Source: Dyella_A sp051962475 (GTDB lineage: Bacteria > Pseudomonadota > Gammaproteobacteria > Xanthomonadales > Rhodanobacteraceae). From it: a stretch of 64,000 nucleotides of DNA. The notes under the pieces are model-generated. The model worked only from the letters and a program-made list of their open reading frames with translations. It did no database searches and was not told where the DNA came from. Location of the stretch: positions 1 through 64,000 of the forward strand of contig NZ_JBQCCF010000056.1 in NCBI RefSeq assembly GCF_051962475.1, in the 5' to 3' direction. A program made the translations under genes and the position numbers. Positions 27,061 to 37,030 of the stretch are shown here, piece after piece (the first letter of the stretch is position 1; every line of letters begins with the position of its first letter).

Positions 27061-27432
27061 CCGCTACGCCTGCTCGCGATGTTGGAACTGCCACATGCCC
27101 AGCCAGGCCTGCAGAGCGCCGCCGATCAGGCTCACCGTTATCACCTGCATCGCCCGGTCTGCACGCGTGGCGAATACGCGCAGCGGCATCGACCCCGGGG
27201 ACCACGACCCGAACCGTGCGATTGCCCGATCAGGAACCGGGCCACGGTGCCGGCCACACCGACGAAAATCGATGTGTTGAAGCCGCGCCGGTCCAGCGTC
27301 AGCCAATCCGGCCGAGCGCCCGTGCATCGTGTCGGGACTCAACCGGAGCACGTTCAGCAACACCATCGGCGCCATCCCTACCGTGCCGGTCGCCAGCGTG
27401 TGGCGAAGCGTGAAGGCCGAAGCTCATCCTGA
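27061..27432 (-). pseudogene. Possible decayed membrane-protein gene
   Basis: The gene-free stretch 26990-27449 holds the fadA terminator and this remnant. On the minus strand protein-like segments occur in two frames: a hydrophobic start (TLATGTVGMAPMVLLNVL), then in another frame DWLTLDRRGFNTSIFVGVAG, then back in the first frame DRAMQVITVSLIGGALQAW followed by a stop. The switch needs two compensating frameshifts. I do not recognise the family. It could also be chance coding potential of GC-rich DNA. Confidence 0.3.
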
Positions 27433-27449
27433 CTTGTGGCACGCCGGGC

Positions 27450-28121
27450 TCAGTCCGCGTCGGTGATCTCGAATCGGTAGCCCGCACCGTACACCGCATG
27501 GATGAAGTTCTGCCCCGGCGCCATGTCGTCCAGCTTCCGGCGCAGGTTGCGAATGTGGCTGTCGACCACCCGATCGGTGACGTCGCGCAGATCGTCGTGC
27601 ATCAGATCGAGCAACTGATCGCGCGAGTAGATGCGGCCAGGATGGGTGAGCAACGCGTGCAGCAGCCGGTATTCAGTGGTGGTGTGCGGCACCGGGCGGC
27701 CGCGGTAGAACACGCGCTGCGCCTCCTCGTCCACGGTGAAAGGATTGGCGGGCGTGGCCGGTGCCGTCCGTCGCAGCAGCGCGCGTACCCGCGCCACCAC
27801 TTCGCGCGGACTGAACGGCTTGCAGATGTAGTCGTCCGCGCCGAGCTCCAGCCCGAGCAGGCGATCGATCTCTTCCACCCGCGCGGTGAGCATGATCACC
27901 GGCAGTTCGCTGTCGCGCCGCAGCTCGCGCAGGATCGCTAAGCCGTCCTTGCCGGGCAGCATGATGTCCAGCAGAAGCAGGTCCGGACGCTCGGTGGCAA
28001 CTGCAGGCAACACATGATCACCCTCGCCCACCGTCAGCACCGTGTGCCCGGCCTGGGTCAGATAGTCCGCTAGTAACTTAGCGATCTTCGGCTCGTCCTC
28101 GGCGATCAGCACACGCGCCAT
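27450..28121 (-). CDS. baeR: BaeR-like response regulator (OmpR family)
   Basis: The 223-residue protein has a receiver domain with phospho-acceptor D52 (LLLLDIMLPGKDG) and the segment EEIDRLLGLELGADDYICKP followed by FSPREVVARV, which closely matches E. coli BaeR. A C-terminal winged helix-turn-helix ends in VDSHIRNLRRKLDD and VYGAGYRFE. BaeR controls exporters and the periplasmic chaperone Spy in envelope stress. The start codon lies one base after the sensor kinase stop. The longer open frame upstream is only the kinase shadow. Confidence 0.92.
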   Translation of the reverse strand: MARVLIAEDEPKIAKLLADYLTQAGHTVLTVGEGDHVLPAVATERPDLLLLDIMLPGKDGLAILRELRRDSELPVIMLTARVEEIDRLLGLELGADDYICKPFSPREVVARVRALLRRTAPATPANPFTVDEEAQRVFYRGRPVPHTTTEYRLLHALLTHPGRIYSRDQLLDLMHDDLRDVTDRVVDSHIRNLRRKLDDMAPGQNFIHAVYGAGYRFEITDAD

Positions 28122-28122
28122 C

Positions 28123-29670
28123 TCAGTGCCCCTCCCGTGGCAGACGCAGTTCCAGGCGCAGCCCGCCCAATGGCGAGTTCGCGGCCGCAAGCGTGCCGCC
28201 GTGCGCCACGGCGATGCGCTGCGCAATGGCCAGGCCCAGACCGCTGCCGCCGAGTGCCCGGTTGCGCGAATGCTCGCCGCGATACAGCGGCTCGAACAAG
28301 CGCGCCAGGCCCTCCGCCGGAACACCAGGTGGGGTATCGTCCACGCGCAGGCAGGCCTGATCACCATCGACGAACACGGATGCTTCCACGCGACCGCCGC
28401 GATCGCTGTAGCGCAGGCTGTTGCCGAGCAGGTTGTCGATCAGCTGGCGCAGGCGATCCGCATCGCCATGTACGCGCAGTGGCTCGCCGCTGCAATCCAG
28501 CGTGAGTCCGGCTTCGGCGGCGGTGCTGGCGAACCGTGCGCAACCCTCGGCAAGACACGCCGACAGATCCAACGGCTGCATGCGATAGCTGAGCGATCCG
28601 GCATCGGCCATCGACCACTGGTGCAGGTCATCCACCAGTCGATCCAGCCGCATCACCTCCTCGTGCAACGACTGCAACCCCTTTGCATCGGGCGGGCGCA
28701 CGCCCTCGCGCATCGCTTCGAGCTCGCCGCGTACGATCGCCAACGGCGTGCGCAGCTCGTGCGAGATGTCGGCCATCCAGCGTTGGCGCGCGCTCTCATG
28801 CGCTTGCAAGGCTGCGCTCAACCGATTCACGTGGTGCACCAGGTCGCCCAGCTCGTCGTGGCGGTCACTGACCAGCTGCACGCCATAGCGGCCTTCCGAC
28901 AGTTGCCGCGCAGCACCCTCCACGGCACGCAGCGGTGCCAGCAAGTGCCGCGCGAAGAACCACGCCACCGCCATCGCCAGCACCAGCAGCGCAAGCGCCA
29001 GTTCGGCCATGCCGCGGATCTGCGCGGCGAGGAAAGCGGTGTCGCGACGGTCCACCGGCCGCGACAGCGGCCGCAGTGCGAGCCAGCCAACCACCGCTCC
29101 GTCGCGACGTAGTGGCCGCTCCATCGCATCCGCAGGCGGCGACTGGCCAGCAACCAGCGCGTGCGAGGCATCCAGCAGCGATACCCGCGGAGGAAGCGGC
29201 AAGGGTGGCAGCGCGTGCGCATCGGGAGCCGGTGGCGGCGGTGGGGGCAGCGGCGGCGCCGGGGGTGGTGGCGGCGGGGGTGGCGCTTGCGGCTGCGCTT
29301 CCTCCGGAACCGCAAGCGGGCGATGATCGAGGGTCTCGCGCAGCAGCGCGTCCCACGCCTGACGATCGCGCAGGCCATCGAAGCCGCTGACGGCATCCTC
29401 GCGCTGGCCCAGTGCCTGCGCCAGCGGATCGAGCCGCGACAGATCCAGCGCATTGACGTAACCGACGAAGCCGCTGCGCAGGTTGCGCACGGTCAGCGCA
29501 CCCATCGCCAGCAGCGACAGACCGATTGCCACCGCCAGCAGCAGGAACAACTTGTGCGCCACGCGCAGGCGCAGCCCGGCGCTGGTTCCAGCGTGGACGG
29601 ATTCGCTTGGAGGAGTGGGCGCAGGCATGGCCGCGAGGATAGCGGCGGCGCGCGGCTGGTGCGTCCTCAT
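28123..29670 (-). CDS. baeS: BaeS-like sensor histidine kinase with a proline-rich periplasmic loop
   Basis: This inner-membrane kinase of about 515 residues has a first membrane segment (HKLFLLLAVAIGLSLLAMGA), a periplasmic sensor region, a second membrane segment, HAMP, the phosphorylated histidine in ISHELRTPLAIV, and an ATPase domain (DNLLGNSLRYSDRGG, GGSGLGLAIAQ). The sensor region contains a run of more than 30 residues that is mostly proline (PPPPPPPPAPPLPPPPPPAP and after), not usual for BaeS. The start is uncertain: 29703, 29670 and 29628 are all possible. It is coupled to baeR and divergent from an exported proline-rich protein. Confidence 0.88.
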   Translation of the reverse strand: MRTHQPRAAAILAAMPAPTPPSESVHAGTSAGLRLRVAHKLFLLLAVAIGLSLLAMGALTVRNLRSGFVGYVNALDLSRLDPLAQALGQREDAVSGFDGLRDRQAWDALLRETLDHRPLAVPEEAQPQAPPPPPPPPAPPLPPPPPPAPDAHALPPLPLPPRVSLLDASHALVAGQSPPADAMERPLRRDGAVVGWLALRPLSRPVDRRDTAFLAAQIRGMAELALALLVLAMAVAWFFARHLLAPLRAVEGAARQLSEGRYGVQLVSDRHDELGDLVHHVNRLSAALQAHESARQRWMADISHELRTPLAIVRGELEAMREGVRPPDAKGLQSLHEEVMRLDRLVDDLHQWSMADAGSLSYRMQPLDLSACLAEGCARFASTAAEAGLTLDCSGEPLRVHGDADRLRQLIDNLLGNSLRYSDRGGRVEASVFVDGDQACLRVDDTPPGVPAEGLARLFEPLYRGEHSRNRALGGSGLGLAIAQRIAVAHGGTLAAANSPLGGLRLELRLPREGH

Positions 29671-29672
29671 TT

Positions 29673-29699
29673 CCTGCATATTCCCTGCGATGTTGCAGG
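29673..29699. promoter_or_regulatory. Imperfect inverted repeat in the baeS/exported-protein divergent region
   Basis: CCTGCA and TGCAGG are separated by 15 bases, with a TATTCCCTGCGATG core. The element lies about 50 bases before the exported proline-rich protein and at the edge of the kinase start. It could be a regulator site for the divergent pair. Evidence is the symmetry and location only. Confidence 0.3.
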
Positions 29700-29747
29700 T
29701 CATCGTGGGTGGCGTCGGATCCCCCGGCCACGCAAGGAGATCACCGC

Positions 29748-30236
29748 ATGACCCAACGCGCTCTCACCACCCGCCTCGTCGCCGGCCTGGTCGGCCTCGC
29801 CGTCGTCGGCGGTGCCCTCGCCCAGCGCGCCACGCCGATGGCCGAGACGCCCCTGTTCGCCCACGGCCAGCATCGCTGGATCGTCGACGGCCTCCCGCCG
29901 CTGCCGCCCGGCTGTCAGCACGGCATGCCCTCGCCGCCGCCCCCCACCCTGCCCGACTTCAGCAACGACGCGAAGTGGCAGAACACGCTCGGAATCAGCG
30001 CCGCGCAGGCCAGGCAGGTGCAGCAAGCCCTGGAGCAGCAGGCCCGCCAGCGGCAGAAGTTCGATGAGCAGCGGCGCAGCGATGACGCAGCCAGTTGCGA
30101 GAAGATCCGCAGCATCATCGGCGACAAGGCGATGGCCAAATGGGTCGAAGCCAGCCCGGTCCCGCCCCCGCCGCCACGCCCACCGATGCCCCCCGCTCCG
30201 CCGGCGCCACCCGCCCCGCCGGCCGAGGCGCAGTAA
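29748..30236 (+). CDS. Exported proline-rich protein next to BaeSR
   Basis: The 162-residue protein has a cleavable signal peptide (MTQRALTTRLVAGLVGLAVV followed by a site near GGALAQ), a middle helical segment (about 70-125, rich in Gln, Arg and Ala, AAQARQVQQALEQQARQRQ), two cysteines that may pair, and a tail that is mostly Pro and Ala. A good AAGGAGA site precedes the ATG. I do not recognise a named family. Size, export and a Gln-rich helical core next to a BaeSR system recall periplasmic stress chaperones of the Spy/CpxP kind, but no clear LTxxQ motif is present. The proline runs mirror those in the kinase sensor loop. Confidence 0.8.
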   Translation: MTQRALTTRLVAGLVGLAVVGGALAQRATPMAETPLFAHGQHRWIVDGLPPLPPGCQHGMPSPPPPTLPDFSNDAKWQNTLGISAAQARQVQQALEQQARQRQKFDEQRRSDDAASCEKIRSIIGDKAMAKWVEASPVPPPPPRPPMPPAPPAPPAPPAEAQ

Positions 30237-30250
30237 GCACACCTGATTGA

Positions 30251-30390
30251 ACCCCTCTCCCCCGGAGAGGGGTTGGGGTGAGGGTCCGGCACGAAGCCCC
30301 GTGGGCGCATCGTTCCCAACCGGACATCACGCACACCCGCACCCTCATCCGACCCTGCGTGCTACCTTCGCCCGGCGGGAGAAGGGACAG
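30251..30390. repeat. Two GGGTTGGGGTGAGGG-family repeats in the gap before the MFS gene
   Basis: The stretch 30237-30556 has no convincing gene. It holds a direct copy (30251-30286, CCCCTCTCCCCCGGAGAGGGG then the constant tail) and a variant inverted copy (30339-30390, CACCCTCATCCG ... GGGAGAAGGG). The element is the same family as at 12086-12222 and 32476-32736. The rest of the gap, 30391-30556, shows nothing I can name. Confidence 0.8.
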
Positions 30391-30556
30391 CCGTGTCATC
30401 CCGCACAACGCCACGGATCAGCGACCGCGCTTGTGAGCCAACCCTCCGCGCGGGATACTGCGCCGCCCGCGTGCACCCCACACGCATCCGTGCCAACGAC
30501 GCCGTCCCCCGCGCCCGCCGCTGGCTTGTGTCCGCCGCTTTCCGCCGAGCCGCCCC

Positions 30557-32014
30557 GTGAGCCAGCAGACCGGGGAAACCGCCGCGCCAGCCCCGCCGGA
30601 GCCGCTGTTTCCCGACTACCGCATCACTTCATTGATCGTGGCGTGCGCGATCTTCATGGAGCAGATGGACGCCACCGTGCTGGCCACGGCGCTGCCCACG
30701 ATGGCGCGGGATTTCCACGTTGGCGCGCCGGCCATGAGCATCGCCATGACCAGCTACCTGCTGGCGCTGGCGATCCTGATTCCCGCCAGCGGGGCGGTGG
30801 CCGAACGCTTCGGCACCACGCGCGTGTTCGCCGCCTCCATCGGTGTATTCCTGCTCGGCTCGATCGCCTGCTCGCTGGCGCCGAACCTGCCCACGATGGT
30901 GGCCGCACGCCTGCTGCAGGGTGCGGGCGGCGCGATGATGGCGCCGATCGGACGGCTGATCCTGCTCAGCACCATCCCCCGCAAGCACCTGGTGTCGGCG
31001 ATGTCGTGGTCGCTGGTGCCGGCGTTTCTCGGCCCGCTCACCGGGCCGCCGCTGGGCGGCCTGATCGTCACCTACCTGAGCTGGCGCTGGATCTTCTACA
31101 TCAACCTGCCGATCGGCCTGCTGGGCTACTGGCTGGTGAAGCGCTTCATCGCGACGATCCCGCCCGCCGCTGCGCCGCCGCGCTTCGACTTGGGTGGCTT
31201 TGCGCTCTGTGGCGTAGGGCTGGGCGGTCTGCTGTTCGGGCTGGAGATGATCGGCCAGAGCGCCGATCTGCCGGTGGCGCTCGCGCTGCTGCTGGTCGGC
31301 AGCGCTGCTTCGCTCGGCTACCTGTGGCACGCGCGGCGGCGGCACGATCCGCTGCTCGATCTCTCGCTGCTGCGCATCGATTCGTTCCGGCTCTCGGTGA
31401 TCGGCGGCTCGCTGATGCGCATTACTCAGGGCGCGCAACCGTTCCTGCTGCCACTGATGTTCCAGATCGGCTTTGGCCTGTCGGCAGTGCGCAGCGGCCA
31501 GCTGATTCTGGCCACCGCGCTGGGCGCGCTGCTCACCCGCGCGTTCACGCCGCGCTTGCTGCAACTGACCGGTTTCCGTAACGGCATGCTCTACAACGGT
31601 GTGCTGAGCAGCCTGGGTTACGCGGTGTGCGCGTTCTTCCGGCCGAACTGGCCGTTCGGGCTGATGTTCGGCCTGCTCATGGCGTGCGGCGCGTTCATGT
31701 CGTTCCAGTTCGCCGCCTACAACACGGTGGCCTACGAAGGCGTGCCGCGCGAACGCCTGAGCGCCGCCAGCAGCCTCTACACCACGCTGCAGCAGCTGAT
31801 GCTCTCGTTCGGCATCTGTGCCGGCGCGCTGCTGCTGCGCCTGGCGATGGGCGTGGGCGGACACCCGCAGCCACGGGCGATGGATTTCTCCTTCGCCTTC
31901 ATCGCGGTGACCGTGATATCGCTCAGCTCCACCGTGTGGCACCTGCGCTTTGCCCATGATGCAGGCCACGAACTGAGCGGACACCGCCCGCGGCGGCTCA
32001 CGGCGCAGCCGTGA
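30557..32014 (+). CDS. MFS drug exporter, DHA2 family (MdtD/EmrB-like)
   Basis: The 485-residue inner-membrane protein has a DHA2-type layout. Diagnostic segments include the N-terminal FMEQMDATVLATALPTMA, AERFGTTRVF (motif A region), and RLLQGAGGAMMAPIGRL (motif C-like). The latter and the LGPLTGPPLGG segment resemble E. coli MdtD, whose gene is part of mdtABCD-baeSR. It is near the BaeSR-like genes here, so membership of the same stress regulon is plausible. The start is GTG at 30557. Its 3' end overlaps the converging AhpD-like gene by 17 bases. Confidence 0.9.
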   Translation: MSQQTGETAAPAPPEPLFPDYRITSLIVACAIFMEQMDATVLATALPTMARDFHVGAPAMSIAMTSYLLALAILIPASGAVAERFGTTRVFAASIGVFLLGSIACSLAPNLPTMVAARLLQGAGGAMMAPIGRLILLSTIPRKHLVSAMSWSLVPAFLGPLTGPPLGGLIVTYLSWRWIFYINLPIGLLGYWLVKRFIATIPPAAAPPRFDLGGFALCGVGLGGLLFGLEMIGQSADLPVALALLLVGSAASLGYLWHARRRHDPLLDLSLLRIDSFRLSVIGGSLMRITQGAQPFLLPLMFQIGFGLSAVRSGQLILATALGALLTRAFTPRLLQLTGFRNGMLYNGVLSSLGYAVCAFFRPNWPFGLMFGLLMACGAFMSFQFAAYNTVAYEGVPRERLSAASSLYTTLQQLMLSFGICAGALLLRLAMGVGGHPQPRAMDFSFAFIAVTVISLSSTVWHLRFAHDAGHELSGHRPRRLTAQP

Positions 32015-32348
32015 ACTCTTCGTAGGCGCGCACGGCGTCCGCCGCGTACATCAGCGACGGCCCGCCGCCCATGTAGACCGCCACCGCCAGCGTCTCCATC
32101 AGCTTGGCGCGCTCCACGCCCAGCCTCGCGAGCGCCTTGGTGTGAAATCCGATGCAACCGTCGCAGTGAGTGGCCACGCCGATCGCCAGCGCCATGAGCT
32201 CCTTGTCCGCTGCCGACAGCGCACCGGCTTCCATGGCGCTCTTGGACATAGCCGAAAAGCCAGCCATGGTGCCCGGCGCCTCGGCGCGAATCTTGGCGAT
32301 CGACTGATTGAGATCGTGAGTGATCTGCTTGTACGACTTGCTCGACAC
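31998..32348 (-). CDS. AhpD-like carboxymuconolactone decarboxylase family protein
   Basis: The 116-residue protein has the AhpD/CMD helical domain with the redox motif CDGC (C62, C65) and the nearby histidine H69 (THCDGCIGFHTKAL). Proteins of this type act as alkylhydroperoxidase-like thiol reductases. I chose the GTG at 32348 because AGGAG stands seven bases before it and the length then fits the family; a longer frame upstream simply translates a repeat element. Confidence 0.88.
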   Translation of the reverse strand: MSSKSYKQITHDLNQSIAKIRAEAPGTMAGFSAMSKSAMEAGALSAADKELMALAIGVATHCDGCIGFHTKALARLGVERAKLMETLAVAVYMGGGPSLMYAADAVRAYEEFTAAP

Positions 32349-32475
32349 GGCGGTGCTCCTCAAGGAATCGATAGGCGGATCGGCCCGTGCTGGCGGCGAA
32401 ACCGGCAAGCCATTCTTGAGCGTTGGCCGAACGTCGGTACTGATCCGCGTCAGGCGCGACGCCGGAATGAGAAAG

Positions 32476-32736
32476 CCCCTCTCCCGCCGGGAGAGGGGTT
32501 GGGGTGAGGGTCCGACGCAACGCAAGCCACCGTGCTGCGCCGCTCACCCTCATCCGTCGCTGCGCCCCCCCCCCTTTTCCCGAAGGGAGAAGGGAATGCC
32601 CGACCAAGCCTCAAGCAAAGCCCCTCTCCCGCCGGGAGAGGGTTGGGGTGAGGGTCCGCAGCAAGGCGAGTCACCGCGCTAAGCCCCGCACCCTCATCCG
32701 GCGCGGATGCGCCACCTTCTCCCGAGGGGAGAAGGG
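32476..32736. repeat. Cluster of four GGGTTGGGGTGAGGG-family repeats
   Basis: The gene-free stretch 32349-32834 contains four copies in alternating orientation: 32476-32513 and 32620-32658 (CCCCTCTCCCGCCGGGAGAG then the constant tail) and 32543-32596 and 32688-32736 (CACCCTCATCC ... GGGAGAAGGG). The two types appear as alternating pairs, suggesting that the pair, not the single copy, is the unit. The remaining sequence to 32834 shows no gene. Confidence 0.85.
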
Positions 32737-32834
32737 CTACCCCGCAAAACCGTTCGCGCTGAGCGTAGCCGGCGGCACGCCGGCGAAGTCGAAGCGCTGT
32801 CACCAAGCAGACCACCACCTCGGCCTGCTTCGCC

Positions 32835-33419
32835 TTACGACTCGTGCCGCGCCAGCGCCCGTTCGATGCGCCGATCCGGCACCAGCCACAGCAGCGCCGC
32901 GAGTGCGTACAGCAACTGCGAAAACCAGGCCGCCCCGAACGACGCGACGATGCCCGCTGCGTAGATCACCGGCGACAGCTTGCCCTTCCAGTCGCCACCC
33001 ACTGCGCGCGCCAGTGGCGAGTCCTCACCCTGCAGGCGGATGATCGACCGCTGCAGCAGCCAGTACGCCACCGCCGACATCAGCAGCACCACGCCATACA
33101 GTGCCGAAGGCCCCTGCGCGAAGTGGTTCTCACCCATCCAGCCGGTGGCGAACGGCAGCAGCGACAGCCAGAACAGCAGGTGCAGGTTGGCCCACAGAAC
33201 ACCGCCACTCACGCCGCGCGCCAGGTGCAGCATGTGATGGTGATTGTTCCAGTAGATGCCTACGTAGATGAAGCTCATCACGTAGCTCAGGAACACCGGC
33301 AGCAGCGGCCACAGCGCGGCCATCGTCTCGCCATGCGGCACCTTCAACTCCAGCACCATGATAGTGATGATGATGGCGAGCACGCCGTCACTGAATGCCT
33401 CGAGTCGAGTCTTGCCCAT
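32835..33419 (-). CDS. TMEM175-like potassium channel family protein (DUF1211)
   Basis: The 194-residue membrane protein has the family signature at its start (RLEAFSDGVLAIIITIMVLE), which lines the pore in bacterial TMEM175 channels, and about five to six predicted membrane segments. Bacterial members are tetrameric K+ channels without the usual selectivity filter. The gene stands alone between a repeat cluster and the MacAB-type exporter genes. Confidence 0.87.
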   Translation of the reverse strand: MGKTRLEAFSDGVLAIIITIMVLELKVPHGETMAALWPLLPVFLSYVMSFIYVGIYWNNHHHMLHLARGVSGGVLWANLHLLFWLSLLPFATGWMGENHFAQGPSALYGVVLLMSAVAYWLLQRSIIRLQGEDSPLARAVGGDWKGKLSPVIYAAGIVASFGAAWFSQLLYALAALLWLVPDRRIERALARHES

Positions 33420-33502
33420 GGTGGCTGCGCCGGTAGAGAGAGGGCACCAGTATCCACTGGCGTCGAGGCGTCAGGCATCCCCCATCCTGGCGCCGGCGTG
33501 CC

Positions 33503-34710
33503 CTACTCGTGCCGCAGGGCCTCGATCGGGTCGAGCCGCGCCGCACGCCGCGCCGGAAAAAAGCCGAACACCACGCCGATCAGCGCCGAGAACGCGAACG
33601 CCAGCAGGTTGATCGGCAGGCCGAACAGGTACGGCACCTGCAGCACGCGCGCCAGCACGATCGAGCCCACCGTCGCCAGCAGCACGCCGAGCAGGCCGCC
33701 GATGGACGACAGCACCACCGCCTCGATCAGGAACTGCCCCAACACCTCACGCTCCAGCGCGCCCACGGTGAGCCGGATGCCGATCTCGCGGGTGCGCTCG
33801 GTGACCGACACCAGCATGATGTTCATGATCCCTACCCCGCCCACCAGCAGGCTCACCGCCGCCACCGCGCCGAGCAGCAGGGTGAGCACGCGGGTGGTGC
33901 TGGAGAGCATGTCGGCGATCTCGCGCGTGTCGAGCACGTTGAAATCATCTTCCTGGCCCAGCGCGATGTGCCGGCGCTCGCGCAGCAGCGCCTCGATGCG
34001 CTGCTTGGCCCGCGCGGTGGAAGCGCCCTGGCGCACCGACACCAGCAGCATGCCCACGTCCTGGTTGCCGGCGAGGCGGCGCTGCACGGTACGCAGCGGC
34101 ATCACGATCACGTCGTCCTGGTCGCGCCCCATCGACGACTGCCCCTTCGCGGCGAGCAGGCCGATCACCTCGCAGGCGAACTGCTTGACGCGGATCGCGC
34201 TGCCTACCGGATTCTCGCTGCCGAACAGCTTGCTGCGGGTGGTTTCGCCCAGCACACTCACCGCCTTGCCGGCCTGCAGCTCGCCGTCGAGGAACACCCG
34301 TCCGGCGGACAGCTTCCAGCTGCCTGCGCTGAAGTACGCGTTGGTGGTGCCCACTACGCCGGTGGACCAGTTGCTGGCCAGGTGCACCACCGTCACGGTG
34401 CGCGATACCACCGGCGCCACGCTGCTGAGCTCGCCTACCTGGCTCTCGATGGCGCTGGCGTCGGCCAGCCGGAACTGCGCCGCGCCCGCGGTATCGCGAC
34501 TGGGCCCCAGCCGCTGGCCGGGGCGCACCATCAGCAGGTTGCTGCCGAGGCTGGAAATCTGCGCGGACACCGCGGCGGTGGCGCCGTTGCCCAGCGTCAC
34601 CATGGTGATCACCGCAGCCACGCCGATCAGGATGCCGAGCACGGTGAGGAAGCTCCGCGTGAGATTGCGGCGGATCTCCTTCAGCGCCAGCAGCAGCGTG
34701 TTCCAGAACA

Positions 34711-34711
<1 letters not shown>
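33503..34711 (-). CDS. MacB-type ABC transporter permease
   Basis: The 402-residue protein has the MacB/FtsX layout: one N-terminal membrane segment (RSFLTVLGILIGVAAVITMV), a large periplasmic domain (about 50-270) and three C-terminal membrane segments ending PARRAARLDPIEALRHE. Unlike E. coli MacB, the ATPase is a separate protein encoded just upstream, overlapping by one base. The system uses a MacA adaptor and normally an outer-membrane TolC channel, which is not encoded here. Substrates may be macrolides, peptides or siderophores. Confidence 0.92.
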
Positions 34712-35426
<715 letters not shown>

Positions 35427-35430
<4 letters not shown>

Positions 35431-36746
35431 GGCGCACCGCCGAGGCTCTCTGTGATCACCCGCATGCCCGGCTGCAGCGCGTCGCTGGCTACTTCGCTGA
35501 GCTCCCCGTTGCTGGCACCGAGCGTCACCGGCACCGCTACCGACTGCCCGTTGCGCAGCACCCACACCTGCCGCGCCTTCCCGTTGCCGCCGGCGGCGGG
35601 GCTGCTGGCGCCGTGCGGCGGCCGCGGCATCAGCCGGCTCACCAGGCCACCGGACGATGGCGCGGCGTTGGCCGAAGCGGGGGTAAAGCGCAACGCCGCG
35701 CTGGGCACCAGCAGCACTTGCTTGTGCTCGCTCACCACGATGGCCGCGGTGGCCGTCATGCCCGGGCGCAAGCTGAGGTCGTCGTTGTTCACCGTGAGTA
35801 CGGTGAGATAGGACACCACACCGTCCTTGGTCTGCGAGCCGAACCCCACGCGCCGCACCTGCGCCGGATACTCGCGCCCCGGGTACGCATCGACGGTGAA
35901 GGTGGCTCGCTGGCCGTTGCGCACCTGGCCCACATCGGCCTCGTCCACGTCCACCTGCAGCTCCATCTTGGACAGGTCTTCGGCCAGCGTGAACAGCACC
36001 GGCGCCTGCAGCGAGGCGGCCACGGTCTGGCCCGGCTCGATCGAACGCGTCAGCACCACGCCGTCGATCGGCGAGCGGATCGATGCCTTGGCGAGGTTGG
36101 TCTCGCCAGTGCTCAGCGCCGCCTGCGCCTGCGCCACCTCGGCCCGCGCGCTGGCCTGCGCGGCCAGCGCCCGCCGCAGGGCAGCCTGGGCGGTGTCGAT
36201 ATCCACCAGCGCCGGAATCGTGCCGCCGCTGCTAGCGAACATGCGTGTGAGCCGGCTCACCTGCAGCCGCATCTCGGTCACCGTGGCGGCGGTGAGGCGC
36301 ACCTGTGCACGGGAGGCGTCGAGCGCGCCGCGGGCGTTGGCGATCTGGTCCTTGAGGCGCGACACGTCCAGCTGCGCCAGCACCTCGCCGCGCTTCACCG
36401 TGTCGTTCACGTCCACCCGCACCGCTTCCATGATGCCGGACAGCTCGCTGCCCACGTCCACCTGGTTGGTCGGCTGCAGGTTGCCGGTGGCCGCCACCGT
36501 CACCACCAGGTCACCGCGGGTGACTTCGGCGGTCTGGTAGCGCGGCTGCGCGGCGGCACTGCTGCGTCGGAGCAGCACGTAGCCCGCTCCGGCAAGCGCC
36601 AATGCGCCTGCCAGCATCAGTAGCCAGCGCAACTGCCGACGCCAGCGTGCGCCTTTGCCCGCTCCACCGGTGCCGAGCACCGCGGCCATGGTCGCCCCAG
36701 CCGTCGTCGGCGAGCCTGCGGGCCGTCGAACAGAGGGCGTCAGCAT
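35427..36746 (-). CDS. macA: MacA-like periplasmic adaptor (membrane fusion protein)
   Basis: The protein of about 439 residues has an N-terminal membrane anchor (WLLMLAGALALAGAGYVLL), a biotinyl-lipoyl-like half (LVVTVAATGNLQPTNQVDVG), a long coiled-coil hairpin (about 130-220) and beta-barrel and membrane-proximal domains. It bridges the inner-membrane ABC pump and an outer-membrane channel. I chose ATG 36746; a GTG ten codons upstream (36776) and an ATG at 36689 are alternatives. It is the first gene of the three-gene exporter operon. Confidence 0.9.
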
Positions 36747-37030
36747 GACCGCCACCCTGCCAAGTACCGCCGGCACCTTCGCCTAGAAGCCCCCATCACC
36801 GCACCTTTTCCCGCCTGGCCGACCGCCATCAGGGTCCACACTAGGACGGACAGTCGCCCCGGGCCTTGATGCCCATCAAGGCGACGGGTGACGTCGCATC
36901 ACCTGCGCCGGATGGCGTTGATCCTGTCAGGATAGGCATGTCCGTTTTTGGCTGTTTGCTGTCGCGGGCTGGCGCTCCGTATGGTGGAAATCTCTGAAAA
37001 ATGACCACTCCAACCCCAACGGAGCGTTCC

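Noticed and set aside
30247..31581. Second long plus-strand frame overlapping the MFS gene
   Set aside because: It has no hydrophobic pattern and starts inside a repeat. The DHA2 transporter frame shows membrane segments and family motifs.
32349..32525. N-terminal extension of the AhpD-like protein
   Set aside because: The extra residues are a translation of a repeat element and spacer, and a good AGGAG-GTG start exists at 32348.
32476..32736. Regular repeats that might be a CRISPR array
   Set aside because: The copies alternate in orientation, differ in sequence and have no uniform spacers, and there are no cas genes. They are palindromic intergenic repeats.
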